From: Xanthobacter sp. YC-JY1
Lineage (GTDB): Bacteria; Pseudomonadota; Alphaproteobacteria; Rhizobiales; Xanthobacteraceae
DNA: 64,000 nucleotides
Assembly: GCF_021730305.1 (NCBI RefSeq)
Contig: NZ_CP032674.1
Coordinates: 5,328,411 to 5,392,410, forward strand
Reading direction: 5' to 3'
Positions 52,401 to 61,451 of this stretch are shown here, one piece after another; within the stretch, counting starts at the first letter, position 1, and each line of letters begins with the position of its first letter. A program made the position numbers and the translations under genes. The notes under the pieces were generated by a model, which worked only from the letters and a program-made list of their open reading frames with translations, had not been told where the DNA came from and did not search any database.

Positions 52401-53207
52401 TTGACCTTCCTGCGTTCGCTCGTCTTCCAGATCGCCTTCTATCTGGTGACGACCCTCTATCTGCTGGCCTTCCTGCCGCTGCTGCCGTTCCTGTCGCGCC
52501 AGGGGCTGTGGCGCACCGGCGTCCTGTGGTGGGTGGCCACCACCATGTTCCTGCTGAGGGTGATCGTCGGGACGCGTGCGGAATTCCGCGGCATCGAGAA
52601 CATCCCGGAGGGCCCCCTCCTGATCGCCTCCAAGCATCAGTCGGCCTGGGAGACCCTCGCGCTGCTGCCGCTGTTCTCGGACCCGGCCTTCATCCTGAAG
52701 CGCGAGCTCATGTCCATTCCGGTGTTCGGCTGGTTCGCGGCGCGGGCGCGGATGATCCCGGTGGACCGCAAGGGCGGCTCGGCGGCGCTCAAGGCCATGA
52801 CGCGGCGGGCGCAGGCCGACATGGCCGAGGGCCGGCAGATCCTGATCTTCCCGGAAGGCACCCGCCGCCCGGCCGGCGCGCCGCCGGATTACAAGTTCGG
52901 CGTGGCGCACCTCTATTCCAGCCTCGGCGTGCCCTGCCTGCCCATTGCGCTCAATTCCGGCCTCTACTGGCCGCGCCGGAGCATCCTGAAGCGGCGCGGA
53001 ACCATCCTCGTCGAGATCCTCCCGCCCATCCCGCCGGGGCTGCCGCGGCAGAAGATCATGGCCCGGCTGGAGGCCGACATCGAGGCCGCCAGCGACCGCC
53101 TTCTCGCCGAGGGACTGGCGGAACTCGGGCCCCGCGCACCGGCCAATCTGAGGGCGCGCGCGGAGGCTGAGTCGTCCCCGTTGTCCACCCCTGTGGAAAA
53201 CTCTTGA
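52401..53207 (+). CDS. plsC: 1-acyl-sn-glycerol-3-phosphate acyltransferase
   Basis: Converts lysophosphatidate to phosphatidate. It is 268 residues. The two membrane segments lie near the N-terminus (about 8-30 and 40-55). The acyltransferase block I is SKHQSAWETLAL (Glu replaces the usual Asp), block II is around SIPVFGWFA, block III IFPEGTRRPAG. TTG start directly before ACCTTCCTG with GGGGCAGGGAGA upstream; no ATG or GTG in frame fits. Follows the YdcF gene by 43 bp. Confidence 0.93.
   Translation: MTFLRSLVFQIAFYLVTTLYLLAFLPLLPFLSRQGLWRTGVLWWVATTMFLLRVIVGTRAEFRGIENIPEGPLLIASKHQSAWETLALLPLFSDPAFILKRELMSIPVFGWFAARARMIPVDRKGGSAALKAMTRRAQADMAEGRQILIFPEGTRRPAGAPPDYKFGVAHLYSSLGVPCLPIALNSGLYWPRRSILKRRGTILVEILPPIPPGLPRQKIMARLEADIEAASDRLLAEGLAELGPRAPANLRARAEAESSPLSTPVENS
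53181..53200. promoter_or_regulatory. Convergent pair of DnaA-box-like 9-mers
   Basis: TTGTCCACC (53181-53189) and the complement of TTTTCCACA (53192-53200) face each other two bases apart at the 3' end of plsC. The second fits the TTWTNCACA consensus, the first differs by one base at the end. No further boxes or AT-rich unwinding tract are seen nearby, so this is not a convincing origin. Confidence 0.35.
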
Positions 53208-53240
53208 TCGATCGCGGGGGATCGTTCTAGTTTCGTTCTC

Positions 53241-53657
53241 ATGAACGCAACTGATTCGCTCCTTGTCCCCCTTGTGGACGCCGGTGGCCTGAACGGCCTC
53301 AAGCACGCCGCCCTCGGTGCGCGCTACCGTTTCTGGCGCGACGAAGACGGCGTCCGCCATGTGTTTTCGGTCTATCGGCCCGACGCTGCTCCGGACTATC
53401 CGGACGCCCTCGCGGTGGTTTCGCGGCGCACGCCCGCGGGCTCCATCGCCATGTGGGCCGGGCCGGCGAGCAATGCCCGCACGGCCGCGCTCAGGATGCG
53501 TGGCGACGAAATCCACATCCATGTGTTCGGCGAGGAGAACGCGCCCGCTCTGCGCCGCCTGATGGATCGCAATGCGATGGATCGCGGCGAGGCTTCGCAG
53601 CTCCCCCGCCCGGCGATGCAGGCGCTCTGCCTGCCCGCTCGCCGCCACGCGGCGTAA
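53241..53657 (+). CDS. Conserved protein of unknown function
   Basis: A 138-residue soluble protein. It opens MNATDSLLVPLVDAGGLNGLKHAALGARYRFWRDEDG and has a beta-strand-rich middle (HVFSVYRPD, SIAMWAGPAS, EIHIHVFG), ending in a basic, His/Arg-rich tail. No catalytic motif or signal peptide. It lies 33 bp after plsC and is convergent with the cyclotransferase gene. I do not recognise a named family. Confidence 0.75.
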   Translation: MNATDSLLVPLVDAGGLNGLKHAALGARYRFWRDEDGVRHVFSVYRPDAAPDYPDALAVVSRRTPAGSIAMWAGPASNARTAALRMRGDEIHIHVFGEENAPALRRLMDRNAMDRGEASQLPRPAMQALCLPARRHAA

Positions 53658-53668
53658 GGAGCGCGGTC

Positions 53669-54337
53669 TCAGGGAGACCCGTCGCCCTCCGCATCATCCG
53701 GCAAAACGGGGGGCAGGGCGTGGCTCGCCGTCAGGTGCTGGGTGAGATAGGCGAGGCCCGGGTCGCGGATGCCGAGGCTCTCCAGCGCCTTCACCGTCGC
53801 CACCACATAATCCGTGTTCGGCCCCGACTTGCCGTGCGAGCGGCGCACCAGCGCCAGCTGGTCGTCGAGGGTCAGGCCCCGCGCATATTGGGGATGTGCG
53901 CGATTGACCAGATAGGCCACCGCCGGCGCATCGCGCCCCGATCCGTCCAGCAGGCGCACGCGCCGGATGGCTTCGCGATAGACACCGGAAATCTGCTCGC
54001 GCTCGGTGAGATAGGCATGGGTCTGCGGCCACTCCGCCGCCGCCACCCGGTAGGCGATGCCCCGGCAGGAGCCGCCGAGATCGAGGCCGAGCACCAGCCC
54101 CGGCTTCTCCGGCGTGCCGCGATGGTGGAAGGAATAGACGCACAGGGTGCGGTGGGCGCCGACGAGGCGGGCCTCGCAGCGTTCGACGAAGGCGAAGCCG
54201 GGATTCCACATGAGCGAGCCATAGGCGAACACCCAGACATCGCCGTGTTGACCAGCTACCGCTGTGGAAGGCGTGACCGATTGCCCCGCCGCCTCCGGCG
54301 CGTTGCCGCCTCCGCTCGCCGACCGCTCGTCCGCCAT
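53669..54337 (-). CDS. ChaC-like gamma-glutamylcyclotransferase
   Basis: A 222-residue enzyme of the glutathione-specific gamma-glutamylcyclotransferase type, releasing 5-oxoproline and Cys-Gly. The substrate loop VFAYGSLMWNPGF is present, with the catalytic Glu in TEREQISGVYREA and the run GLVLGLDLGGSCRGIAYRV. Start ATG (MADERSASGGG) was chosen; the frame extends upstream only into non-coding sequence antisense to the DUF2125 gene. The N-terminal 30 residues are low complexity. Confidence 0.92.
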   Translation of the reverse strand: MADERSASGGGNAPEAAGQSVTPSTAVAGQHGDVWVFAYGSLMWNPGFAFVERCEARLVGAHRTLCVYSFHHRGTPEKPGLVLGLDLGGSCRGIAYRVAAAEWPQTHAYLTEREQISGVYREAIRRVRLLDGSGRDAPAVAYLVNRAHPQYARGLTLDDQLALVRRSHGKSGPNTDYVVATVKALESLGIRDPGLAYLTQHLTASHALPPVLPDDAEGDGSP

Positions 54338-54439
54338 GGCCCCGACATACCTTCCCGACGTTGACAGAAACGCCGGACCGTCGCCTAACAGCCGGCAAGG
54401 ACCATCGCAAGCCACGGGCGACCGTGGCCAGCCGCAAGG

Positions 54440-55540
54440 ATGTCCATGTCTGCTCCTGTCTCGTCCGCTCCCGTTCCGCCCGCGCCCACCGCCCCGGGGA
54501 GCCGCCCGAAGCCGTGGCTCGCCATCGTTCCCGTGGCCCTGGTGGTGGTCGCCGCCATCGCCTGGAGCGGCCTGTGGTTTTATGCCGCCGGGCGCGCCGA
54601 GCGCGAGATCGACGCCTGGATCGGCCGCGAGGCGAAGCTGGGCCGGATCTGGACCTGCACCGACCGCCATCTGGCCGGCTTCCCCTTCCGCTTCGAGCTG
54701 CGCTGCCTGATGCCGAAGCTGGAGACCGTCGGCGGCGACGCCATGCGCTTCACCGCGGCCTCGGTCGAGGCGGTGGCGCAGGTGTGGGCACCCAACCACC
54801 TCGTCGCGGACTTCGTCGGGCCGGCGCGGGTGGATGACCTCACCACCGGGCAGTCCTATGTGGCGGCGTGGTCGCTGCTGCAGATGAGCGGCGTCGGCGA
54901 TCTCTCCGGCCGGCCGGAGCGCTTCTCGCTGCAGGCGCACGATCTGAAGCTCGAGCAGCCCGCCGCCACGGGCGCGCAGCCGGTTTCCATCCTCTCCGCC
55001 CATCTGTTCGAGTTCCACGCCCGCCGCTCGCCGGGGCAGGACGGCAAGCCGGATGGCGTCGACTATGCGTCCGGCTTCACCGGCGGCCAAAGTGCGCTCC
55101 TCAATACCCTTGGCGCGGAGGGGCCGGTGGAGATGGCGCTCCAGGGCACGGTGACGGCTTCGGCGGACCTGCGGCCCATGTCGGTGGCGCAGCGCATGCG
55201 CGCGTGGGCCAATGCGGGCGGCATCGCCAAGCTCGACCGCTTCCACATCACCTCGCCCAAGATCGCCGTGACGGCGACCGGGGCGGTGGCGCTCGACAGC
55301 CAGGGCCGGCTCAACGGCAAGCTCGATCTCGGCTTCGCCGGCATCAACGATCTGGTGCAGGGCCTCGACAAGGCCGGCGCCATCCCGCGGGAGATCGCGC
55401 CCATCGTCGGCGCCCTCGCCATGGTGGGCAAGCCGGGCCAGGTGGAGGGCCGCAAGGGCGCGATCTTCGCACTTTCGTTCGATGCCGGAACGCTCAAGCT
55501 CGCCGGCTTCCCGGTGGGCATCGTGCCGCCGCTGTTCTGA
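54440..55540 (+). CDS. DUF2125 family membrane-anchored protein
   Basis: A 366-residue protein with one N-terminal membrane helix (about 28-50) and a periplasmic body with the DUF2125 features: AEREIDAWIGREAKLGRIWTC, DRHLAGFPFRFELRC and SAHLFEFHAR, a Cys pair and long beta-rich repeats. The family is common in alphaproteobacteria and has no known function; AsmA-like structure is possible. Divergent from ChaC by about 100 bp. Confidence 0.88.
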   Translation: MSMSAPVSSAPVPPAPTAPGSRPKPWLAIVPVALVVVAAIAWSGLWFYAAGRAEREIDAWIGREAKLGRIWTCTDRHLAGFPFRFELRCLMPKLETVGGDAMRFTAASVEAVAQVWAPNHLVADFVGPARVDDLTTGQSYVAAWSLLQMSGVGDLSGRPERFSLQAHDLKLEQPAATGAQPVSILSAHLFEFHARRSPGQDGKPDGVDYASGFTGGQSALLNTLGAEGPVEMALQGTVTASADLRPMSVAQRMRAWANAGGIAKLDRFHITSPKIAVTATGAVALDSQGRLNGKLDLGFAGINDLVQGLDKAGAIPREIAPIVGALAMVGKPGQVEGRKGAIFALSFDAGTLKLAGFPVGIVPPLF

Positions 55541-55565
55541 GGCGTTGCTATAAAGGGCCGGCGCG

Positions 55566-56699
55566 TCAGAAGACGCGCTCGCCTTCCGCCAGCACCTGCC
55601 GCACCACCGGCGTGCCCTCGACGATGCGGAAGCGCACCACGTCGGCCCGCAGCCCGGCTTCGAGCCGGCCGCGGTCGGCGAGGCCCGCCATCTGCGCGGG
55701 GTTGCGGGTGACGAGGGCGATGGCCTGCGGCAGCGCCATGCCGTCCACGGTGTGGAGGCGCGTCGCCGCCTGCAGCAGGCTCGCCGGCACGTAGTCGGAC
55801 GCGAGGGCGTCCACGAGTCCCTCCTGTGCCAGTGCACCCATGGCGACGCCGCCCGAATGGGAGCCGCCGCGCACCACGTTCGGCGCCCCGCCGATGGTGG
55901 CGAGATCGGCCGCGCGGGCCGCCAGCGCCGCCTCCCGGGTGGTGGGGAACTCGCTGATGGTGCAGCCCGCGGCCTGCGCCTCGGCCACATGGGCCTCGGT
56001 GGTGTCGTCGTGGCTCGCCCGCACAAGGCTGGTGGAGGCCAGCATCTCCACCAGCGGCGGCATGTTGCGCGCCACGTTGGCCCGGCCGCGGGCCGTGCGC
56101 TCGCCGATCTCGCGCTCGGCCTCGCCGGCGTCCTTGCCGATGCCCAGCAGGAAATTGCGCAGCGTTTCCACATTGCGCCACTGCCGGGCGCCCGGCGTGT
56201 GGTCCATCAGCGAGGCGAAGGCGAGGCTTGGCCGGGCCAGCGTCGGCTCCACCAGATCGAGCACGTTCGGGTCGGTCATCTCGCAGCGCAGGTGCACCTT
56301 GTGGTCGGCGCGGAACAGGGGCGCCCCTTGCTCCACCGCATCCAGCATGGTGCCGAACAGCTCGCGCCGCTCCGCCTTCGCCTGGTCGAAGCCGCCGGCG
56401 CAGATGGCGTCGAACACGGTGGTGATGCCGCTCGCCACCGTCTGCCCGTCATGGGCGAGGGCGGCGGCCCGCGCATCCGGCCAGAACACCTTGGGACGGG
56501 GGACGAAATGGCCCTCCAGCGCGTCCGTGTGCAGGTCGATGAGGCCGGGAGCGATGAAGTCGCCGTCGCAGTCGATGGCGGCCGGCGTGGTGGCGCGGCC
56601 CGCGTCGATGGCGAGGATGCGACCGTCCCGGAGGGTGATGGTTCCCGCGACGACGGCATCGTCGAGGACGAGGCGGGCGTTGGTGAGAACGGTGTCCAT
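55566..56699 (-). CDS. phnM: Alpha-D-ribose 1-methylphosphonate 5-triphosphate diphosphatase
   Basis: Amidohydrolase of the C-P lyase phosphonate pathway, removing pyrophosphate from the ribose triphosphate intermediate. It is 377 residues. The metal site begins with DLHTDALEGHFVPRP, and the later ASHDDTT and the Asp in ALASDYVPASLL complete it. NARLVLDDAVVAGTITLRDGRI is the standard N-terminus. No other phn gene lies in this window, so it is an orphan here. The start ATG (MDTVLTNARLVL) is clear. Confidence 0.93.
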   Translation of the reverse strand: MDTVLTNARLVLDDAVVAGTITLRDGRILAIDAGRATTPAAIDCDGDFIAPGLIDLHTDALEGHFVPRPKVFWPDARAAALAHDGQTVASGITTVFDAICAGGFDQAKAERRELFGTMLDAVEQGAPLFRADHKVHLRCEMTDPNVLDLVEPTLARPSLAFASLMDHTPGARQWRNVETLRNFLLGIGKDAGEAEREIGERTARGRANVARNMPPLVEMLASTSLVRASHDDTTEAHVAEAQAAGCTISEFPTTREAALAARAADLATIGGAPNVVRGGSHSGGVAMGALAQEGLVDALASDYVPASLLQAATRLHTVDGMALPQAIALVTRNPAQMAGLADRGRLEAGLRADVVRFRIVEGTPVVRQVLAEGERVF

Positions 56700-56819
56700 C
56701 GGGGCTCCGGATCGAGGCAGGGCAAAAGGATACGGGCCCGGCTACCGGCCGGGCCCGCGGGAGGTTCTGCGTTGCACCCTATCGTGACACCGCAGTGACG
56801 TCGCCTGCGTCAGCCGGCG

Positions 56820-58466
56820 TCAGGAGCGCGGGGCGGGTGAGGCCGGCAGGGCGGGCAGGGCCGGCGGGCGCGGTACTACCTCGTAGAGCTGGAAGCGCTC
56901 GCCCTCGGCGATGAGCTTGAGGTGGTCGCTGTCCGGGTTGGGCGCGCCGCGCTCGGTGAACAGGAGGTAGACGTAATCGAACTTCGACGGCCACAGGTCC
57001 CAGTAGCGCGGGCCGTCGGGGGTCGGGTCTTCCTCGGTGATGAGCAGTTGCTCGGTCTGGGGCGGGGTGCCGTCCTCGGTGTCGACCTGCTCGTTGAAGG
57101 GCTTGCGGGCGCGCAGGATCTGCTTGCCCTCCACCGTGAAGGCGGTGGTGACGAGGGAGGACTTCTCGATCATGGCGAGGCAGGCGGCGTGCATCAGGCC
57201 GAGGTCGGTGGGATCGTTGCCGCCCTGGATGTCGGCATAGGCGACGAGCACGCGCGAGCCGGGGCGGATGTGGGTGACCGATTCGCGGAACGCCACCGTC
57301 CATTGCGACAGCCGGTCCCACACCACCTGCACCTCGCCGACCCGGACCGCCAGCATCAGGATCAGCACCACCGCGAATCCGCGCCGGGCGAGGCGGTGGC
57401 GCAGGTCCACGCGCATGGCGGCGAGCACCATGAACACGATGGCCGCCGGCAGGCGCTGGTCCGCCATGTAGGTGGCGAACACCACCCGCGGCATGGCGAG
57501 ATAGACGAGCCCGGCCACCAGCAGCAGAGGCAGCATGAAGGTGTGGACGTAGAGCAGCCGGTGCCGCGCCGCCCAGACGCCCGCCACGATGAAGATCGCC
57601 GCCACGGCGACCGCCACATGGTCGATATAGACGTTGAAGATCAGCTCGATGCCGGTGATTTTGCCCTGCGGCTCCCAGTAGTTTTGGCCGCTGAGGCCCC
57701 AGGTGGGGCTCGCCAGCAGCAGCGGAACGATGGGCAGGAAGGGCAGGCCGCCGCTCACGAACACGCCGATGCGCGGCCAGATCGGCCCGCGGCCGAGGCG
57801 CAGGCGGTCCAGCTCGTAGGCGAGGATGCCGATGCCGTAGATGCCGGCGGTGAACAGGTGGCAGAAGAACAGCGCCACCACGAACGCCGCCGACACCAGA
57901 TAGCGCCAGGGCCACCATTTATCGCGCAGCGCCACCCAGGCGCTGAGCGCGAACAGCGCGAGCCCGATGCCGAAATAATAGTTCATCACGCCGATGAGGA
58001 AGACGCCGCTGTAGAGCAGAGGGAACGCCAGCAGCGGCAGCGCCGACCACACGCCGAACAGCGTGCGGTTGAGCGTCATGGTGCCTCCGGCGATCAGCGC
58101 GAAGCACATCAGGGTGTAGATCTCGCCGGCGGTGTAGATGCCCACCACCTTGTCGATGACCGGGACGATGAGGTCCATCATCAGGTTCGGCAGGATCGAC
58201 CATTTCAGCGTGTAGAAGCGCGCGAGGTCCTGATCCCCGGGGATCGAGGCGATCACGTGCATGCGCGCGAGATGGTTCACGTAATCCGACAGCGGCGGGA
58301 TCGGATGGGTGAGGATCGGGATCGACACGAGGCCCAGGCACGCCGCGAACAGCAGCAGGATCTGCCAGGGGCGAAGATCGTGCGGCCGGCGCTCCGGCGG
58401 GTGGCCATGATGGGCGTGCGCGGGGGCGCTCGTGGAATGCGTGGCAGGCAGAATCGGAGGCGTCAT
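56820..58466 (-). CDS. Polytopic membrane protein of unknown function
   Basis: A 548-residue protein. The N-terminal tail is His-rich (HAHHGHPPERRPHD), then about ten to twelve membrane segments follow between residues 33 and 395 (LLLFAACLGLVSIPI, LPLLAFPLLYSGVFLIGVM, LVSAAFVVALFFCHLF, and so on). A periplasmic-side loop after the first helix carries HPIPPLSDYVNHLARMH, with Asp and His placed as in GT-C glycosyltransferases. The last 150 residues are soluble. A GT-C-like role is a guess. It has no partner genes nearby. Confidence 0.85.
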   Translation of the reverse strand: MTPPILPATHSTSAPAHAHHGHPPERRPHDLRPWQILLLFAACLGLVSIPILTHPIPPLSDYVNHLARMHVIASIPGDQDLARFYTLKWSILPNLMMDLIVPVIDKVVGIYTAGEIYTLMCFALIAGGTMTLNRTLFGVWSALPLLAFPLLYSGVFLIGVMNYYFGIGLALFALSAWVALRDKWWPWRYLVSAAFVVALFFCHLFTAGIYGIGILAYELDRLRLGRGPIWPRIGVFVSGGLPFLPIVPLLLASPTWGLSGQNYWEPQGKITGIELIFNVYIDHVAVAVAAIFIVAGVWAARHRLLYVHTFMLPLLLVAGLVYLAMPRVVFATYMADQRLPAAIVFMVLAAMRVDLRHRLARRGFAVVLILMLAVRVGEVQVVWDRLSQWTVAFRESVTHIRPGSRVLVAYADIQGGNDPTDLGLMHAACLAMIEKSSLVTTAFTVEGKQILRARKPFNEQVDTEDGTPPQTEQLLITEEDPTPDGPRYWDLWPSKFDYVYLLFTERGAPNPDSDHLKLIAEGERFQLYEVVPRPPALPALPASPAPRS

Positions 58467-58743
58467 GAAGGCCGGGTCTCTCTGGCGGCGGCTGGAGCTA
58501 CGGCGGGGCGAGGGCTGTGGCGGGCGAACGGGTGACGGCAGTTGACGCCGCCATTGTGTCGGCCGGGGCTGCTTCTCATCACCTTTTCGCGAGGGAAGGA
58601 AGCCCGGCGGACAAGATTTCCGCGCCGGCCCGTCCCGGCCGCCCCGCCACCGGGCCTTTCACCGCTCAAGGGAAACCGCTAGAAGGGCGCCGCCCGGCGG
58701 CCGCACCGCCGTGCCCCCGCGAGCACCCATCTGCGAGCCCCTC
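58467..58743 (+). promoter_or_regulatory. Region upstream of argB
   Basis: About 280 bp between the divergent membrane-protein gene and argB. It is GC-rich, with no clear operator, RNA fold or small gene. Promoters for both genes should lie here. Confidence 0.3.
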
Positions 58744-59649
58744 ATGACCGAGCCCCATTCCCAGTCCGTGTCGGAAGCCCAGCACGAGGCCGAAGTGCTG
58801 GCGCGGGCGCTGCCGCACATGCAGCGCTATGATGATGCGATCGTCGTGGTGAAATACGGCGGCCACGCCATGGGCAGCGAAGACGTGGCGCGCACCTTCG
58901 CCTCGGACATCGTGCTCATGGAGCAGTCGGGCATCAATCCCGTGGTGGTGCACGGCGGCGGGCCGCAGATCGGTGCCATGCTCAGCAAGCTCGGCATCAA
59001 GTCCGAATTCGCGGCGGGCCTGCGCATCACCGACAAGGCGACCGTCGAGATCGTCGAGATGGTGCTGGCCGGCTCCATCAACAAGCAGATCGTCGGCTTC
59101 ATCAACGAGGCGGGTGGCAAGGCCATCGGCCTGTGCGGCAAAGACGGCAACATGGTGCGCGCCCGCAAGGCGAACCGTGTGATGGTCTCCGCCGGCGGCG
59201 ATGACGCGCAGGAGGTGGACCTCGGCTTCGTCGGCGAGCCCGACACCGTGGACACCACCGTGCTCGACCAGATCCTCGGCCGCGAGCTCATTCCCGTGCT
59301 GGCCCCGGTGGCGGCGGCGGTGGACGGCGGCACCTACAACGTCAATGCCGACACCTTCGCCGGCGCCATCGCCGGTGCGCTCGGGGCCAAGCGGTTCCTG
59401 CTGCTCACCGACGTGCCGGGTGTGCTCGACAAGAACAAGCAGCTGATCCCGCGGCTCACCATCGCCGAGGCCCATGCGCTGATCGCCGACGGCACCATCT
59501 CGGGGGGCATGATCCCCAAGGTGGAGACCTGCATCTACGCGCTGGAGAAGGGCGTGGAGGGCGTCGTGATCCTCGACGGCAAGGTGCCCCACGCCGTGCT
59601 GCTGGAGCTGCTGACCGACCACGGCGCCGGCACGCTCATCACCCGCTGA
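58744..59649 (+). CDS. argB: N-acetylglutamate kinase
   Basis: Second step of arginine synthesis. It is 301 residues. The ATP loop is [11 protein letters not shown], the substrate loop [11 protein letters not shown], and the arginine-sensing type is suggested by the N-terminal helix before residue 30 and the C-terminal [16 protein letters not shown] and ATP-site segments. ATG ([13 protein letters not shown]) fits the family; an upstream ATG adds 11 residues without support. It is convergent with the GNAT gene, only 2 bp apart, with no terminator hairpin. Confidence 0.97.
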   Translation: MTEPHSQSVSEAQHEAEVLARALPHMQRYDDAIVVVKYGGHAMGSEDVARTFASDIVLMEQSGINPVVVHGGGPQIGAMLSKLGIKSEFAAGLRITDKATVEIVEMVLAGSINKQIVGFINEAGGKAIGLCGKDGNMVRARKANRVMVSAGGDDAQEVDLGFVGEPDTVDTTVLDQILGRELIPVLAPVAAAVDGGTYNVNADTFAGAIAGALGAKRFLLLTDVPGVLDKNKQLIPRLTIAEAHALIADGTISGGMIPKVETCIYALEKGVEGVVILDGKVPHAVLLELLTDHGAGTLITR

Positions 59650-59651
59650 CC

Positions 59652-60191
59652 TCAGCCCTTGAGGAGGTCTGCGTCCGCGGGAATGGTGCTCGCGCCCTCG
59701 CCGAGGGCGCGCTGCATCAGGACCGTATCGATCCACCGGCCGAACTTGAGGCCGGTGGCCGGCAGGGTGCCGATGGAGCCGAAGCCGCAGGCGCGGTGCA
59801 GCGCGATGGAGCCGGCATTGCCGCTGTCGCCGATCACCGCCACCATCTGGCGGAAGCCCAACGCCTCGCACTCGGTGATGAGCGCTTCCAGCAGCCGGCG
59901 GCCGACCCTGCGGCCCCGGGCCGCCTCGTCCACATAGATGGAATTCTCCACCGTGTAGCGATAGGCGACGCGCGGACGGAAGGCGCTGGCATAGGCATAG
60001 CCCAGCACTTTGCCGTCCTCTTCCAGCACGAGATAGGGATAGCCGCCTTCCATGAGGGCGGCCTGCCGGCGCGCCATCTCCTCGGGACCCGGCGGTTCCA
60101 GCTCGAAGGAGGCGGTGCCATTGCGGACCGCCTCGTCATAGATGGCGGTGATGGCGGGAATATCGGAAGGGGTGGCGGGACGGATCGGCAT
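59652..60191 (-). CDS. GNAT acetyltransferase, phosphinothricin N-acetyltransferase-like
   Basis: A 179-residue acetyl-CoA-dependent transferase. The opening IRPATPSDIPAITAIYDEAV, the central ENSIYVDEAARGRRVGRRLLEALI (acetyl-CoA loop) and GFRQMVAVIGDSGNAGSIALHRACGF are hallmarks of the pat/bar subfamily. Natural substrates are probably amino acids such as methionine sulfoximine or a similar analogue; resistance to phosphinothricin is inferred. It lies between argB and recF. Confidence 0.92.
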   Translation of the reverse strand: MPIRPATPSDIPAITAIYDEAVRNGTASFELEPPGPEEMARRQAALMEGGYPYLVLEEDGKVLGYAYASAFRPRVAYRYTVENSIYVDEAARGRRVGRRLLEALITECEALGFRQMVAVIGDSGNAGSIALHRACGFGSIGTLPATGLKFGRWIDTVLMQRALGEGASTIPADADLLKG

Positions 60192-60239
60192 ACCCTTCTT
60201 TTAAAGCGCCGCCGCCCGTCCGCCAAGCTTGCCGTCTCT

Positions 60240-61388
60240 TCAGGCTCGCGTGATCGTGCCCGGTGCGACGGTGAAGCGCGCCGCCGTCTCCAGCGCCGCG
60301 AAGGCGGAAGGATCGGCCCCGGTCATCCAGACCTGCGCCCCGAGGCGGGCCAGCGCCTCGAACAGGCCGGCGCGGCGCTCGGCATCGAGATAGGCCACCA
60401 CGTCGTCCAGCAGCAGCAGGGGCGAAAGGCCCTGCATGCTCCCCACCAGTCGGGCGTGGGACAGCGTGAGCCCGATCAGCAGGGATTTCTGCTCGCCGGT
60501 GGAGCAGCGCGCGGCGGGCAGGCGCTTCTCGCCATGGCTCACCGACAGGTCGGTGAGGTGGGGGCCTTCCAGCGTGCGCCCGGCCGCGCGGTCCCGCGGA
60601 CGATTGTCGCGCAGCAACGCGCGATAGCGGTCCTCCACCTCCAGCGCCGGATGCTGCGCGATGAGCCGCTCCACCGCGCCGTCGAGGGCGAGTTCGGCGA
60701 AGGGGAAGGGCGAGGCCTCGTCGCGATGGGCGGCGATCTCGGCCGAGAGGCGGGCCACCGTCTCCAGCCGCGCGGCGGCCACCGCCACCGCCAGCTCGGC
60801 CACCTCGTGCTCCATTGCATCGAGGAAGCGGGTGGAGCCGTTCTCCTCCAGAAGCCGGTTGCGCGAGCGCAGGGCGCGTTCGAGGCCATTGACCCGTGTG
60901 CCGTGGGAAGCGTCCACCGCCAGCACCAGCCGGTCGAGATAGCGGCGGCGGTCGCCGGGCGGGCCAAGGAACAGGCCGTCCATCTCCGGCGTCAGCCAGA
61001 GCACCTTAAGATGATCCAGGAAGGCGTTGGCCGAGGGCACGGCCTCGCCGTCGATGCGGCAGCGCCGCTGCCCGCCTTCCTGCGCCGGATCATAGCCGGT
61101 GCCGAGGCGCACCTCGCCCAGCGCACCTTCGATGAAAGCGGAGACCGCCCAGGGCGCACCGTCCGCGTCCGGCATATGGGCGCCGGGCGGGCGGTGACCT
61201 ACGTCGGCGAGCTGCGCCCGGCGCAGGCCGCGGCCGGGGGACAGGAAGGAGAGGGCTTCGAGGATGTTGGTCTTGCCGGCGCCGTTCGGCCCGGTGAGTA
61301 CGATGGCGCGCGCCTCCACCGCCACCTGCGCCGCCGGATAGGAGCGGAAACCGGTGAGCGACAGCTTCAGGATGGCGGCGTGGAGCAT
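60240..61388 (-). CDS. recF: DNA replication and repair protein RecF
   Basis: SMC-like ATPase that loads RecA at gaps with RecO/RecR. It is 382 residues. Walker A GPNGAGKTNILEALSFLSPG near the N-terminus, signature CSTGEQKSLLIGLTLSHARL, Walker B PLLLLDDVVAYLD. It follows dnaN on the same strand after 63 bp, the classic dnaA-dnaN-recF order. gyrB does not follow. Confidence 0.97.
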   Translation of the reverse strand: MLHAAILKLSLTGFRSYPAAQVAVEARAIVLTGPNGAGKTNILEALSFLSPGRGLRRAQLADVGHRPPGAHMPDADGAPWAVSAFIEGALGEVRLGTGYDPAQEGGQRRCRIDGEAVPSANAFLDHLKVLWLTPEMDGLFLGPPGDRRRYLDRLVLAVDASHGTRVNGLERALRSRNRLLEENGSTRFLDAMEHEVAELAVAVAAARLETVARLSAEIAAHRDEASPFPFAELALDGAVERLIAQHPALEVEDRYRALLRDNRPRDRAAGRTLEGPHLTDLSVSHGEKRLPAARCSTGEQKSLLIGLTLSHARLVGSMQGLSPLLLLDDVVAYLDAERRAGLFEALARLGAQVWMTGADPSAFAALETAARFTVAPGTITRA

Positions 61389-61451
61389 GGTGTCACGATC
61401 GCCGCGGCGTCAGGCGCGCCGGGCCGGCTGCCGGACAGGCCCTTGTGCGCC

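Noticed and set aside
53181..53240. Possible replication origin near plsC
   Set aside because: Only two DnaA-box-like 9-mers, no cluster, no AT-rich unwinding tract; dnaA itself lies 10 kb away without supporting signals.
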